Below, piece after piece: positions 1 through 8,414 of a DNA stretch of 41,957 nucleotides. The DNA is taken from positions 1 through 41,957 of the forward strand of contig CACYEN010000073.1 in NCBI GenBank assembly GCA_902773435.1. The letters are read 5' to 3'. The number at the start of each line of letters is the position of its first letter. The stretch's first letter is position 1. The translations under genes and the position numbers were made by a program. Source of the DNA: an uncultured Lachnospiraceae bacterium. GTDB taxonomy: Bacteria > Bacillota > Clostridia > Lachnospirales > Lachnospiraceae. Under the pieces are notes generated by a model. The model saw only the letters and a program-made list of their open reading frames with translations, ran no database searches and was not told where the DNA came from.

Positions 1-1383
1 CGAGACGGGTTCCATGAACGCGTCGTAATTCATGACGGTGTCCCACTCGTCGCCCTGCAGCCAGGAGAACGTCTCCCCGTAGTGCTCGGCCAGAATGATC
101 GCCTCCGGGTTCGCCTCCTTGACGGCGTTCCGGAACTCCCGCCAGAATCTGTGGTTGAATTCGCTGCTGTGGCCGAGGTCCGCGGCGACGTCGAGGCGCC
201 AGCCGTCCGCCGAATAGGGCGGAGACACCCACTTTCGGCCGATCTCCATGATATACTCGACCAGCTTCCCGCTGTCCTCGTAATTCAGCTTCGGGAGCGT
301 CGGATGCCCCCACCACCCGTCGTAGAACTCGTTGTAGGGCCAGGCGTGCTCGTTGTTGAACTTGAAGAAGCTCCGGTAGGGGCTGTCCGCGTCGATGTAG
401 GCCCCCTTCTCGTAGCCGTCGATCTTCTCGTAGATGCACTCGCGGTCAAGCCACTTGTTGAAGGATCCGCAGTGATTGAACACTCCGTCGAGGATGATCT
501 TCATCCCCCTCCGGTGGACTTCCTCGCAGAAATGAATAAAATAGCTGTCCGACGCCTCCAGGTTGGCGGGATCCGCCACCCTGCAGACATAGTTCTCCGC
601 GTTCGCGTTGGACATCTCACCCTCGGCGAGCAGCCTTCCCTCGTCCCTCACGATCTTCGCGAGGTGGGGATCTATGTGGTCGTAGTCCTGGATATCGTAT
701 TTGTGATTGGACGGGGATACGAAGATCGGGTTCAGGTAGAGGACCTCCACCCCGAGGTCCTGCAGATAATCCAGCTTCTGCTCGATTCCCTCGAGATCTC
801 CGCCGTAGAAATTCCTGACGTCGAAGCTGTCGGGAACCCTGTACCAGTCGTCGATGTGGACGGACTGGCCGTCCAGATAGGCGTACTCGCCCGTCCGGAC
901 GTCGTTGCCGCGCTCCCCGTTGCAGAACCGGTCCGTGAAAATCTGGTACATCACGGCACCCTCGGCCCAGCCGGGGACGGAGAAGCCGGGGATGATCCGG
1001 AACGCGTTTCTCTCCGAGAGGTCACGGGTCACGCCGAGCTTGTTGTAGTAGAAAGTCAGCTGGCCGACCCTGATCTCGAAGTAGTAGCGCACAGTTCCCG
1101 AAACCGCCCTGACCGTGAATTCGTAGTAGTCAAACCCCTCGTCGGAGGAGGCTTTCCTCATCTCCTCCCGGAGCGCTCCGCTGATGAACCAGACCGAATC
1201 CGCGTTGTTCCTCATCGTGCGGATCCGGACGGTGACGTCGTCGCCCTCCCTGCACTCGTAAGGCGTCCTGTAGTACTTTGACTCGTCACTGAAGACCGCG
1301 CGCTGGCGGAACACCGGTTTCATCTGCGTTATATACTGGTAGGCCCGATCCGTTCCTTCTGCCGGGTGCTCATTATTCGTCAT
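1..1383 (-). CDS. GH13 alpha-glycosidase (neopullulanase/cyclomaltodextrinase-like), 3' end cut by window
   Basis: Partial gene of 461 codons running off the left edge. It encodes an alpha-amylase superfamily enzyme expected to hydrolyse alpha-glucans or maltodextrins in the cytoplasm; no signal peptide is visible. An N-terminal beta-sandwich-like region (about residues 20-115) precedes the TIM barrel. The GH13 signatures are present in order: DGVFNH (region I), LPKLN (region V, typical of neopullulanase and oligo-1,6-glucosidase subfamilies), GWRLDVA with the presumed nucleophile D398, and ILAEH with the presumed acid/base E433. The barrel end and C-terminal domain lie outside the window. 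It follows ftsH by 34 bp and looks like the last visible gene of the hup operon. The start is uncertain: ATG at 1383 is used here, but GTG at 1389 lies closer to a GAGAAGAGG element. Substrate specificity cannot be read from this fragment. Confidence 0.88.
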   Translation of the reverse strand, partial: MTNNEHPAEGTDRAYQYITQMKPVFRQRAVFSDESKYYRTPYECREGDDVTVRIRTMRNNADSVWFISGALREEMRKASSDEGFDYYEFTVRAVSGTVRYYFEIRVGQLTFYYNKLGVTRDLSERNAFRIIPGFSVPGWAEGAVMYQIFTDRFCNGERGNDVRTGEYAYLDGQSVHIDDWYRVPDSFDVRNFYGGDLEGIEQKLDYLQDLGVEVLYLNPIFVSPSNHKYDIQDYDHIDPHLAKIVRDEGRLLAEGEMSNANAENYVCRVADPANLEASDSYFIHFCEEVHRRGMKIILDGVFNHCGSFNKWLDRECIYEKIDGYEKGAYIDADSPYRSFFKFNNEHAWPYNEFYDGWWGHPTLPKLNYEDSGKLVEYIMEIGRKWVSPPYSADGWRLDVAADLGHSSEFNHRFWREFRNAVKEANPEAIILAEHYGETFSWLQGDEWDTVMNYDAFMEPVS

Positions 1384-1417
1384 TCCCACGTGGATAGCAA
1401 CCTCTTCTCAAATGTTC

Positions 1418-3289
1418 TTATGATTCCTCCTGAATCCCGGAGAGCTCCTCTCCGCCTTCAGGTTCCTCCGGGTTCCCGGAGAACAGGGCCTCGAACTCCT
1501 CGCGGCCGATCTTCTCCTTCTCCAGAAGAAGCTCCGCGCAGGCATCGAGTTCGGCCCTGTGCCGGAGGATAATCCGCTTGGCCTCGGCGTAGCATTTTTC
1601 GATGATCGCCCTGACCTCGTCGTCGATCGCGGTCGCGGTCTGCTCGCTGAAATCCTTGGTCTTCTCGTAATCCCTTCCGATGAAGACCTCGCCGGATTCG
1701 TCGTAGGAGACGGGGCCGAGCTTCGCGGAAAAGCCGTACTTGGTCACCATCGCCCTTGCCGTGGCGGTGGCATTTTTAAGATCCTGTGAGGCCCCGGTCG
1801 TGATGTCGTCAAAGACAAGCTCCTCGGCGACTCTTCCGCCAAGGCTCACGGTGATATCCTGGAGCATCCTGCCCCTGGTGTTGAAGATCTCGTCCTTTTC
1901 GGGCAGGGGCATCGTGTAGCCCGCCGCGCCGAGGCCGGTCGGGATGATCGAGACCGAGTAGACGGGTCCGACATCCGGAAGCAGATGGAAGAGCAGCGCG
2001 TGGCCGGACTCGTGGTAGGCCGTAATTCTCCGGTCTCTCTCTGACACGACCTTGCTCTTCTTCTCTGCGCCGATCCCCACCTTGACGAAAGCCGCCCTGA
2101 TGTCGGCCTGCGTGAGGTAGGCGCGCCCGTCCTTCGCCGCGCCGATCGCCGCCTCATTCAGCAGGTTCTCGAGATCCGCCCCCGAGAAGCCGGCGGTCGT
2201 CCTTGCAATCTGGAGCAGGTCGACATCGTCCCCGAGCGGCTTGCCCGTGCTGTGGACCTTGAGGATCGCCTCCCTCGCCCCGACGTCCGGCATACCGACA
2301 GCGATCTTGCGGTCGAACCTCCCGGGCCGGAGAATTGCCGGGTCAAGGATGTCCACGCGGTTTGTCGCCGCCATCACGATGATTCCCTCGTTGGCCTCGA
2401 ATCCGTCCATCTCGACGAGCAGCTGGTTGAGCGTCTGCTCCCTCTCGTCGTGTCCGCCCCCGAGCCCCGCGCCCCTTCTTCTCGCGACCGCGTCGATCTC
2501 GTCGATGAAGACGATGCAGGGGTGATTCTTCTTCGCGTCCTCAAAGAGGTCCCTCACGCGGGACGCCCCGACGCCGACGAACATCTCCACGAAATCCGAG
2601 CCGGAGATGGAGAAGAAGGGGACGCCCGCCTCCCCGGCGACGGCTTTCGCGATCAGCGTCTTGCCGGTCCCCGGAGGGCCGACGAGAAGCACGCCCTTGG
2701 GGATTCTCGCGCCGACTTTCGTGTATTTGTCAGGGGCTTTCAGGAAGTCCACGATCTCCTCGAGATCGCTCTTCTCCTCGGAGAGGCCCGCGACGTCCCT
2801 GAACGTGATCCGGTTGGAGCGGCTGTCGACCCGCTGGGCCCGGCTCTTCCCGAAGTTCATCATCTGCGCGTTGGTACCCCCTCCGCCCGGCCTCGTGAGA
2901 AACAGCACGAGGAACAGCATGATGACGGAGGTCACGATGATCGGAAGAATCGACGTCAGGAAGACGCTCTCCGACTTCACGGCCGCCACGGTCACCGCGA
3001 CGTCCGGGAAATTGCTGTCGAGCATCTTCTTCAGGGCGTCGACGTCCGTGTCATAAAAGCGGGCCGTGGTCCCGTCTTTCTTAGTGGCCTGGATCTGCCC
3101 GGTCGGCACCTCCGCGTTGGGCATGACCGTGACGGAGCTGATCTGGTTTTCCCCGAGGTCGGACACGAACTTCGCGTAGGTATAGCTGTCCGTCTCCCCC
3201 ATCTGTCCGAAAAAGCGCTGGTACATCAGCGCCAGACAGATAATCATGACAATATAAAAGATCAGGTTTCTAAATGATCTGCTCTGCAA
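1418..3289 (-). CDS. ftsH: ATP-dependent zinc metalloprotease FtsH
   Basis: Membrane-anchored AAA+ protease (623 aa) that degrades misfolded membrane proteins and some regulators. A first transmembrane helix (about residues 8-25), an extracytoplasmic domain and a second helix (about 110-132) are followed by the AAA module. That module has Walker A GPPGTGKT (204-211), Walker B IVFIDEID, and the second region of homology with ATNR...LRPGRFDR. The M41 protease site is HESGH (H426, E427, H430), with a glutamate- and aspartate-rich C-terminus. Length is normal for the family. The start is TTG at 3289: an in-frame TAG lies three codons upstream, the next ATG is inside the first membrane helix, and GGAG sits 10 nt upstream. 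The 107-bp gap to hpt has no clear promoter or terminator, so cotranscription with hpt is likely. The tilS-hpt-ftsH order is classic for Firmicutes. Confidence 0.97.
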   Translation of the reverse strand: MQSRSFRNLIFYIVMIICLALMYQRFFGQMGETDSYTYAKFVSDLGENQISSVTVMPNAEVPTGQIQATKKDGTTARFYDTDVDALKKMLDSNFPDVAVTVAAVKSESVFLTSILPIIVTSVIMLFLVLFLTRPGGGGTNAQMMNFGKSRAQRVDSRSNRITFRDVAGLSEEKSDLEEIVDFLKAPDKYTKVGARIPKGVLLVGPPGTGKTLIAKAVAGEAGVPFFSISGSDFVEMFVGVGASRVRDLFEDAKKNHPCIVFIDEIDAVARRRGAGLGGGHDEREQTLNQLLVEMDGFEANEGIIVMAATNRVDILDPAILRPGRFDRKIAVGMPDVGAREAILKVHSTGKPLGDDVDLLQIARTTAGFSGADLENLLNEAAIGAAKDGRAYLTQADIRAAFVKVGIGAEKKSKVVSERDRRITAYHESGHALLFHLLPDVGPVYSVSIIPTGLGAAGYTMPLPEKDEIFNTRGRMLQDITVSLGGRVAEELVFDDITTGASQDLKNATATARAMVTKYGFSAKLGPVSYDESGEVFIGRDYEKTKDFSEQTATAIDDEVRAIIEKCYAEAKRIILRHRAELDACAELLLEKEKIGREEFEALFSGNPEEPEGGEELSGIQEES

Positions 3290-3396
3290 TTTACACTATC
3301 TCCGTTCTGATCGAAACCCCCGTCCGCAGGCGGCGGGACGTCCGGGAGAAGACCCGGCCCCGCTCCTCCGGCCGCGGCAGGGGATCCGTCCCCGGC

Positions 3397-3921
3397 TCAC
3401 TCCACTACGCCGATGTAGGGAAGATTCCGGTATTTCTGCATATAATCCATCCCGCATCCGAGCACGAACCGGTCCTCGATCTCGAATCCGGTGTAGTCGA
3501 TGTTCACGTCGACGACCCTGCGCGACGGCTTGTCGAGCAGCGTGCAGAGCTTCAGCGACGCGGGCTTTCTCGTCCTCAGAATGTCGAGCAGGTAGGAGAG
3601 CGTTCTGCCCGAGTCGATGATGTCCTCCACGACGAGGACGTCCTTCCCCTCGAGAGGCTCGTCGAGGTCCTTGACAATCCGGACGACCCCGCTCGACTTC
3701 GTGTCGTTGCCGTAGCTGGACACCGACATGAAATCCAGCGTCACCGGGACATCCTCGGAGATCCCGTTCGACAGGGCCGTCATAAAATAGACCCCTCCCT
3801 TGAGGACGCAGATCATATGGATTGTTTTGCCCCGGTAATCCCTGCTGATCTCCCCGGCGAGCTCCCGGATCCTCTTCGCAACTTCCTCCGCCGAAATCAT
3901 CACGCTGAATTTTTCACTCAC
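3397..3921 (-). CDS. hpt: hypoxanthine phosphoribosyltransferase
   Basis: Cytoplasmic purine-salvage enzyme of 174 aa that joins hypoxanthine (often also guanine) to PRPP, giving IMP or GMP. The PRPP-binding loop is seen as EDIIDSGRTL at residues 99-108, after a hydrophobic strand (DVLVV). The LKGG motif near residues 40-43 and the C-terminal DYTGFEI region are typical of the family. The start is GTG at 3921, supported by a strong GGAAGGGGG element 8 nt upstream that lies within the end of tilS. The gene overlaps tilS by 8 bp, so translation is probably coupled. The tilS-hpt-ftsH block is widely conserved in Firmicutes. Confidence 0.95.
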   Translation of the reverse strand: MSEKFSVMISAEEVAKRIRELAGEISRDYRGKTIHMICVLKGGVYFMTALSNGISEDVPVTLDFMSVSSYGNDTKSSGVVRIVKDLDEPLEGKDVLVVEDIIDSGRTLSYLLDILRTRKPASLKLCTLLDKPSRRVVDVNIDYTGFEIEDRFVLGCGMDYMQKYRNLPYIGVVE

Positions 3922-5332
3922 AGGAATATCCCCCTTCCAGGCTCTGTGCCCTCACCTCAAGCACCCTCTTCGTGTCCGCGCCGATCCTGAACCGCCAGCC
4001 GATCCTCATGCCCACGACCCAGACGATCTCGCTCCCCGACGCGACGAGCGGGATCCGGTCTCTCAGGCTCCGCGGCACCTTCGTGTCGGTAAAATAATCC
4101 GAAAGCTTCTTGGTGCACTCCGGACCGATCGACAGAAAGTCCCCGGGACGTCTTGTCCTGACCACCGGCGTACGTGTCATTTTATCATAATCCAGCCATT
4201 TCGTATACCGCTTTTCGGGAACCGGGTCGGGTGCCCGGTCCGACAGACGGGCCTCGAAAACCATGTCCCCGAATGCCGCGCGGGCCGTCCCGTCCGGCCC
4301 GGTCCGAAGCTCCTCCGGAAGGGGAACCGCTTCCCCCGGGAGCTCCTCTTCCGCCTCCCCGCGCGTCAGCCTGATCCGGTCCCGCTCCGCGCGGGCGGTG
4401 ACCCCATGCGGAAGCGCAATTCTCATGTCCTGGGGCTTCCCGAGGAGGGCTTCCATCCCGCCGATGTGGTCCGCCGTGAGGTCGGCTGCGCTCCCTGATA
4501 CCTTAAGATAGGCCGTCCGGAGAATCTCCGCCCGGATCACCGCGGGCTCCCCGGCGAGGGTCATAAGGACGAGGGCGTCCTCCCCCTCGCTCCTCACGTA
4601 CTGCCCGGCTCTCCGGGCCGCCTCGGACTCTATGAAGCGGGCGGCTTCGTCCGCCCTCTCCGCGAGGGAAGCGAGATGCCTCGCGGCCCCCCGGCTCACC
4701 TGCTCCTCGAGCGCCGGGAGGATCGCCTGCCGAATCCGGTTCCTCGCGGCGTCCGGAAGGTCATTGGTCGAATCGTGGATCCAGCTCCTGCCGCTCTCCC
4801 GCAGCGCCCCCTCGATCTCCTCCCGCGTGAGCCGGAGCAGCGGCCTGATGACGTCCCCGCTCACGGGTCTCATGGCCGCAAGGCCCCTGATCCCGGTGCC
4901 CCTCGCCGCCCGGAAGAGCACGGTCTCGGCCTGGTCGTCCATGTGGTGGGCCAGCGCGATCTTCGCCCCGCCCAGTCGTCCGGCCTCGGCGCGGAAGATC
5001 TCGTACCTCGCCCTGCGGCCCGCCTCCTCCAGGGTCAGCCCGTCCTCAGCCGCCTCCCCCGGGATATCCCTCCTCACGATAAGGCACGGGACGCGCGCCC
5101 CGGCGCAGAGCTCTCTCACGAACTCCGCGTCACGGTCTGCCTCCGCCCCGCGGATGCCGTGATGGACGTGGACCGCTTCAAGGGCGAAGTTCATCGGGCC
5201 GGCCAGTTCGGCCAGCATAAAAAAAAGGAACACCGAATCCGCGCCTCCGGACACCCCCGCGACCACGCGGTCCCCGTCCTTCAGCATCCCGGTCTTCCTG
5301 ATAAAATCCAAAGTTTTCTGTTCCGCTGTCAT
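3914..5332 (-). CDS. tilS: tRNA(Ile)-lysidine synthase
   Basis: N-type ATP pyrophosphatase (472 aa) that converts C34 of the CAU-anticodon isoleucine tRNA to lysidine, so that it reads AUA and is charged with isoleucine. The PP-loop SGGADS (28-33) sits at the usual N-terminal place, and HHGIRG and LAHHMDDQAET follow as expected. The TilS substrate-binding and C-terminal domains fill the rest, with the RTRRPGDF and KKLSDYF motifs near the end. The start ATG overlaps the divIC stop as ATGA (4 bp), and the gene overlaps hpt by 8 bp at its 3' end, so it is embedded in one operon. It is an essential function in most bacteria. Confidence 0.96.
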   Translation of the reverse strand: MTAEQKTLDFIRKTGMLKDGDRVVAGVSGGADSVFLFFMLAELAGPMNFALEAVHVHHGIRGAEADRDAEFVRELCAGARVPCLIVRRDIPGEAAEDGLTLEEAGRRARYEIFRAEAGRLGGAKIALAHHMDDQAETVLFRAARGTGIRGLAAMRPVSGDVIRPLLRLTREEIEGALRESGRSWIHDSTNDLPDAARNRIRQAILPALEEQVSRGAARHLASLAERADEAARFIESEAARRAGQYVRSEGEDALVLMTLAGEPAVIRAEILRTAYLKVSGSAADLTADHIGGMEALLGKPQDMRIALPHGVTARAERDRIRLTRGEAEEELPGEAVPLPEELRTGPDGTARAAFGDMVFEARLSDRAPDPVPEKRYTKWLDYDKMTRTPVVRTRRPGDFLSIGPECTKKLSDYFTDTKVPRSLRDRIPLVASGSEIVWVVGMRIGWRFRIGADTKRVLEVRAQSLEGGYSCE

Positions 5333-5661
5333 TCGTCCGCTGATTTGAAAATCACCTCTCCGCTCTCGATGAGGCCGAGCCGGTCTTTGGCCGCCTGCCT
5401 GACGTAGTCATCGGATTTCATGTACTCCCTCCGGGACTCTATCCTGAGCGTCCGCTCCTCCTCCTCGGCGATTGACCTCTCCAGCTCCACGTGCTTCAGG
5501 TCATTGTCGACGATCTGCTGTCTCAGGCGGAACCCCTCGAGGAGAAGGACCATAAAAAGGAAGCACACGACGAAGAGGATGGCAATCATCCCCGTCCTGT
5601 TCTCCCTTGTGATCCGGGCCGACCCCGGCTTTCCGCCCGTAGAGGTTCTTCTGCTGCTCAT
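5329..5661 (-). CDS. divIC: septum formation initiator, DivIC/FtsB family
   Basis: Small bitopic divisome protein, about 110 aa from the chosen start. A basic, Ser/Arg-rich cytoplasmic N-terminus is followed by one transmembrane helix (MIAILFVVCFLFMVLLL) and a predicted extracellular coiled coil (the LRQQIVDND to SIAEEEERTL region). The end, DDYVRQAAKDRLGLIESGE, is the typical DivIC/FtsB tail. By family it bridges FtsL and DivIB and helps activate septal peptidoglycan synthesis. The start is not certain. ATG at 5661 is preferred (AGAGG is close upstream); an upstream in-frame TTG at 5733 would add 24 residues but has no ribosome site. It overlaps tilS by 4 bp. The yabP and yabQ genes that often separate it from the S4 gene in spore-formers are missing. 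Confidence 0.88.
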   Translation of the reverse strand: MSSRRTSTGGKPGSARITRENRTGMIAILFVVCFLFMVLLLEGFRLRQQIVDNDLKHVELERSIAEEEERTLRIESRREYMKSDDYVRQAAKDRLGLIESGEVIFKSADE

Positions 5662-5750
5662 CCGCCTCTTTATCCCGCACTGCCTGACGTTATGGACCAG
5701 TCTCAGTTTACACCTGAACGATTCCCGCGGCAAGAATTTTCAGCCGCGCT

Positions 5751-5990
5751 TCAGAGCAGGCGGTACATCAGGGCGGCATTTTCCTTCTTTGTCGTCTCGA
5801 TGATCTCCGTGATCTCGGCCCTTACGCTCTTCTCCCCGAAACGGATCTCGATCACGTCGCCCGGCTTCACCTCGAGGGACGCCTTCGCGACCTTGTCGTT
5901 CACGCTCACCCTTCCCGCGTCGCAGGCCTCGTTGGCGACGGTCCGCCGGCGGATCAGGCGCGAAACCTTCAGATATTTGTCAAGTCTCAT
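5751..5990 (-). CDS. rqcP: RNA-binding S4 domain protein, RqcP/YabO family
   Basis: A 79-residue protein made almost entirely of one S4 RNA-binding domain. It opens with MRLDKYLKVSRLIRRRTVA and continues with the GRVSVND turn and the KPGDVIEI strand. In Bacillus subtilis the homologue (RqcP, formerly YabO) works with RqcH on stalled 50S subunits to add C-terminal alanine tails during ribosome-associated quality control; that role is inferred here from family and position. Its GAGGGTGA ribosome site lies only about 20 nt below the hup terminator and no separate promoter fits, so it probably depends on readthrough from hup. The hup-rqcP-divIC order is a known Firmicutes arrangement. Confidence 0.92.
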   Translation of the reverse strand: MRLDKYLKVSRLIRRRTVANEACDAGRVSVNDKVAKASLEVKPGDVIEIRFGEKSVRAEITEIIETTKKENAALMYRLL

Positions 5991-6013
5991 CTTTCACCCT
6001 CAGAACAACTAAA

Positions 6014-6040
6014 GCGGGAGAGGAACAGATCCTCTCCCGC
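6014..6040 (-). terminator. intrinsic terminator after hup
   Basis: Perfect 11-bp stem (GCGGGAGAGGA / TCCTCTCCCGC) with a 5-nt loop. On the minus strand it is followed by TTTAGTTGTT. It lies 20 bp past the hup stop and directly before rqcP, so it likely trims rather than fully stops transcription into the rqcP-divIC-tilS genes. Confidence 0.88.
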
Positions 6041-6060
6041 CGTCACACTCACGCTGTAAT

Positions 6061-6354
6061 TTATTTCTTCTTTTTCTTGGAAGTATTGACGGCATCCTTA
6101 AGGCCTTTGCCCGCCTTAAACTTCGGAGCCTTGGAAGCTTTGATCTTCATTGTCTTTCCGGTCTGCGGATTTCTTCCCTCGCGTGCCGCTCTTGCGACGA
6201 CTTCGAATGTCCCGAATCCGACAAGCTGAACTTTCTCGCCTTTCTTCAGTTCGTTTGTGACGACCTCGATAAAGGCCTTCACTGCAGCTTCTGAATCCTT
6301 CTTGGAAAGACCCGTTTCGTTTGCAATCGCAGCAGCCAATTCAACCTTATTCAT
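6061..6354 (-). CDS. hup: HU family DNA-binding protein
   Basis: Nucleoid-associated, DNA-bending protein of 97 aa, expected to act as a homodimer. It has the full HU signature: the [11 protein letters not shown] start, the GFGTFEV strand, and the DNA-binding arm with GRNPQTGK. A Lys-rich C-terminal tail (ending KKKKK) slightly extends the usual 90-92 residues and could add DNA affinity. The start is firmly set by AGGAGG 6 nt before ATG. A near-consensus promoter and a strong terminator bracket the gene, so an abundant monocistronic transcript is likely. Its codons look less GC-rich than those of the neighbours, as expected for a highly expressed gene. Confidence 0.97.
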   Translation of the reverse strand: MNKVELAAAIANETGLSKKDSEAAVKAFIEVVTNELKKGEKVQLVGFGTFEVVARAAREGRNPQTGKTMKIKASKAPKFKAGKGLKDAVNTSKKKKK

Positions 6355-6404
6355 AAATGACCTCCTATGAAGATTTGAAAAATCTCATATTTCCTGACTA
6401 TTTT

Positions 6405-6433
6405 GTTATAACCCGAATCAACATCACTGTCAA
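6405..6433 (-). promoter_or_regulatory. sigma-A promoter of hup
   Basis: Minus-strand TTGACA (6428-6433), exactly 17 bp, then TATAAC (6405-6410). Predicted transcription starts near 6398, giving a leader of about 44 nt that carries the AGGAGG of hup. This is among the best -35/-10 matches in the window. Confidence 0.88.
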
Positions 6434-6510
6434 GAAATATCAGCATTTATGCCCGAAAACTGAGCATTTTTTTCAATATTCTCCTCATTTTCCCCTTTAT
6501 AAGAGGATTT

Positions 6511-8193
6511 TCAGGAGAGAAGCGGGGACATCGCCTCCGCCAGCTCGTCCTTCACGGCCTCCGCTTCGGCGAGATCTCTGCCTTTTGTCGTGAAATACAT
6601 CTTGATCTTCGGCTCCGTTCCGGAGGGTCTCACGACGACCGTCGAGGCGCCCTCCAGGTCGTAGATGAGAACGTCCGCCTTCGGGAGTCCCGTCTTCTCC
6701 GGCTGCAGGTAATCCCTCACCGCGGAGACCTTTCTTCCGGCGATTTCGGCAGGCGGCGTCTCGCGCAGGGTTCCCATGATCCCCGCCATCTTGTCCATGC
6801 CGGAGAGACCCGGGAATTCGAAGCTGTCGACCTTGTTGAGGTACCGCCCGTACTCGGCGTAGATCGCCTCGAGGCGCTCCTTGACGGAACTGCCGATGCT
6901 GCGGTAGTAGGCGGCCATCTCGCAGATGAGCATCGCGCCGATCACCGCGTCCTTGTCGCGGACGTAGGACCCGGCGAGGTATCCGTAGCTCTCCTCGAAC
7001 CCGAAGATAAAGCGCTCGACTTCCCCCGCCTCCTCGAGCTTCGCGATCTGGTCGCCGATCCATTTGAAGCCCGTGAGCGTGTGGCGGAGCTCAACGCCGT
7101 AGTGCTCCGCGACCTTGTCGGCGAGCGGCGTCGAGACGATCGACATGACGGCGACCGGATTCTCCGGCATTGTCCCGGCTTCAATCCTTCCGGCGCAGAT
7201 ATAGTCGAGAAGCAGGACGCCCATCTCATTTCCGGAGACGAGCTCGTATGTCCCGTCGGGGCATTTCATCGCGATTCCGACGCGGTCGGCATCCGGGTCG
7301 GTCGCGAGCATCAGGTCCGCCCCGACCTTCTTCGCGAGCTCGAGTCCCTTCTCCAGCGCCTCGAAGATCTCAGGATTCGGATACGGGCAGGTCGTGAAAT
7401 ATCCGTTCGGATACTCCTGCTCCGGGACGATCGTGATATCGGTGATGCCGATGTCGCGGAGAACATGCGTGACGGGTACGAGCCCCGTGCCGTTGAGCGG
7501 CGAATAGACGAGCTTCAGTCCCGCCGTCCTGCAGAGACCCGGCCGCACCTGCCTCGACTCGATCGCCTCGTAGAAAGCCTTCTTGCAGTCGTCTCCGACG
7601 AAGCGGATCAGGCCCTTTTCGACGCCCTCGGCGAACGACATGTATTTCGCGCCCGTGAGCACGTCGGTCTTCTGAATCGCGTCATAGACGACCGCCGCGG
7701 CATCGTCCGTCATCTGGCAGCCGTCGGGCCCATAGGCCTTGTAGCCGTTGTATTTCGCGGGGTTGTGGGAAGCCGTGACCATGATGCCCGCGTTGCACTT
7801 GTAGTAGCGCGTCGCGAAGCTCAGCGCCGGGACCGGCATCAGCTCGTCGTATATCACGACCCTGATCCCGTTGGCGGCGAGCACACCGGCCGCGTCTTTC
7901 GCGAACGTGTAGCCCTTCAGGCGGCTGTCGTAGCTGATCGCGACAGTCTGGGTTCCGCCCTGGGTCCTGACCCAGTCCGCGACGCCCTGCGTCGCCTGTC
8001 TCACAACCCAGATATTCATGCGGTTTGTCCCCGCCCCGAGCGTCCCGCGAAGGCCGGCTGTACCGAACTTCAGCGACACGGCAAAACGGTCACGGATCGC
8101 CTCGTCGTCCCCTTCAATCGAGAGAAGCTCGGTCTTGAGGTCGCAGTCCAGCAGCTCCGCGTCAAGCCATCTGCGGTATTCTTCCTGATACAT
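6511..8193 (-). CDS. phospho-sugar mutase (phosphoglucomutase/phosphomannomutase)
   Basis: Alpha-D-phosphohexomutase of 560 aa that interconverts glucose-1-P and glucose-6-P and/or the mannose phosphates, feeding glycogen, wall and sugar-nucleotide synthesis. The catalytic phosphoserine loop is TASHNP (140-145, S142), the Mg2+ loop is DPDADR (299-304), the sugar-binding loop is GFEES (398-402), and the C-terminal phosphate-binding motif is RPSGTEPK. The length of 560 fits the long Firmicutes PgcA-like group rather than the 450-aa GlmM group. The start is ATG at 8193 because GAGGAGG sits 7 nt upstream; an in-frame extension to 8238 lacks a ribosome site. It is transcribed alone from a promoter at 8386-8414. 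Whether glucose or mannose phosphate is preferred cannot be told from sequence. Confidence 0.94.
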   Translation of the reverse strand: MYQEEYRRWLDAELLDCDLKTELLSIEGDDEAIRDRFAVSLKFGTAGLRGTLGAGTNRMNIWVVRQATQGVADWVRTQGGTQTVAISYDSRLKGYTFAKDAAGVLAANGIRVVIYDELMPVPALSFATRYYKCNAGIMVTASHNPAKYNGYKAYGPDGCQMTDDAAAVVYDAIQKTDVLTGAKYMSFAEGVEKGLIRFVGDDCKKAFYEAIESRQVRPGLCRTAGLKLVYSPLNGTGLVPVTHVLRDIGITDITIVPEQEYPNGYFTTCPYPNPEIFEALEKGLELAKKVGADLMLATDPDADRVGIAMKCPDGTYELVSGNEMGVLLLDYICAGRIEAGTMPENPVAVMSIVSTPLADKVAEHYGVELRHTLTGFKWIGDQIAKLEEAGEVERFIFGFEESYGYLAGSYVRDKDAVIGAMLICEMAAYYRSIGSSVKERLEAIYAEYGRYLNKVDSFEFPGLSGMDKMAGIMGTLRETPPAEIAGRKVSAVRDYLQPEKTGLPKADVLIYDLEGASTVVVRPSGTEPKIKMYFTTKGRDLAEAEAVKDELAEAMSPLLS

Positions 8194-8379
8194 ATCTGTC
8201 CCTCCTCGTAAAAACCCACAAATTTCAAGCTCCGGCACATGGTAGCGGCTGCCGGGGCAGCCGTCGGTGAGTAAGTATCCTCCTGTATTTATGATTGATA
8301 AAGCCCGGTCCCGGTGGCCGGCGGGGGTGTGCGGGAGCCCTGTCGCTGTTCCGCGGTGACCGCGCCGGCGGTTATATTC
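8194..8379 (-). promoter_or_regulatory. long GC-rich structured leader of the phosphohexomutase gene
   Basis: About 186 nt lie between the predicted transcription start and the start codon, much longer than other leaders here. It contains a perfect inverted repeat CGGCTGCC-GG-GGCAGCCG at 8246-8263 and a 13-bp palindrome CGCGGT-G-ACCGCG at 8352-8364 just below the predicted start point. Neither is followed by a T-run, so they are not clear terminators. No known riboswitch class was recognised. Confidence 0.45.
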
Positions 8380-8385
8380 ATTTTT

Positions 8386-8414
8386 ATTATATCCATGCGG
8401 TTTATGGCGGTCAA
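8386..8414 (-). promoter_or_regulatory. sigma-A promoter of the phosphohexomutase gene
   Basis: Minus-strand TTGACC (8409-8414), 17 bp, TATAAT (8386-8391). The -35 box overlaps the trmL stop codon, so this unit starts exactly where the trmL operon ends. The predicted start point is near 8379. Confidence 0.8.

Noticed and set aside
82-1281. 399-codon plus-strand open frame at the left edge
   Set aside because: Antisense to the GH13 gene, whose catalytic motifs are intact on the minus strand.
6466-6511. possible terminator after the phosphohexomutase gene (CTCCT...AGGAG, TCCTC...GGGGA)
   Set aside because: Stem is interrupted and weak, with no T-run; I cannot support it.
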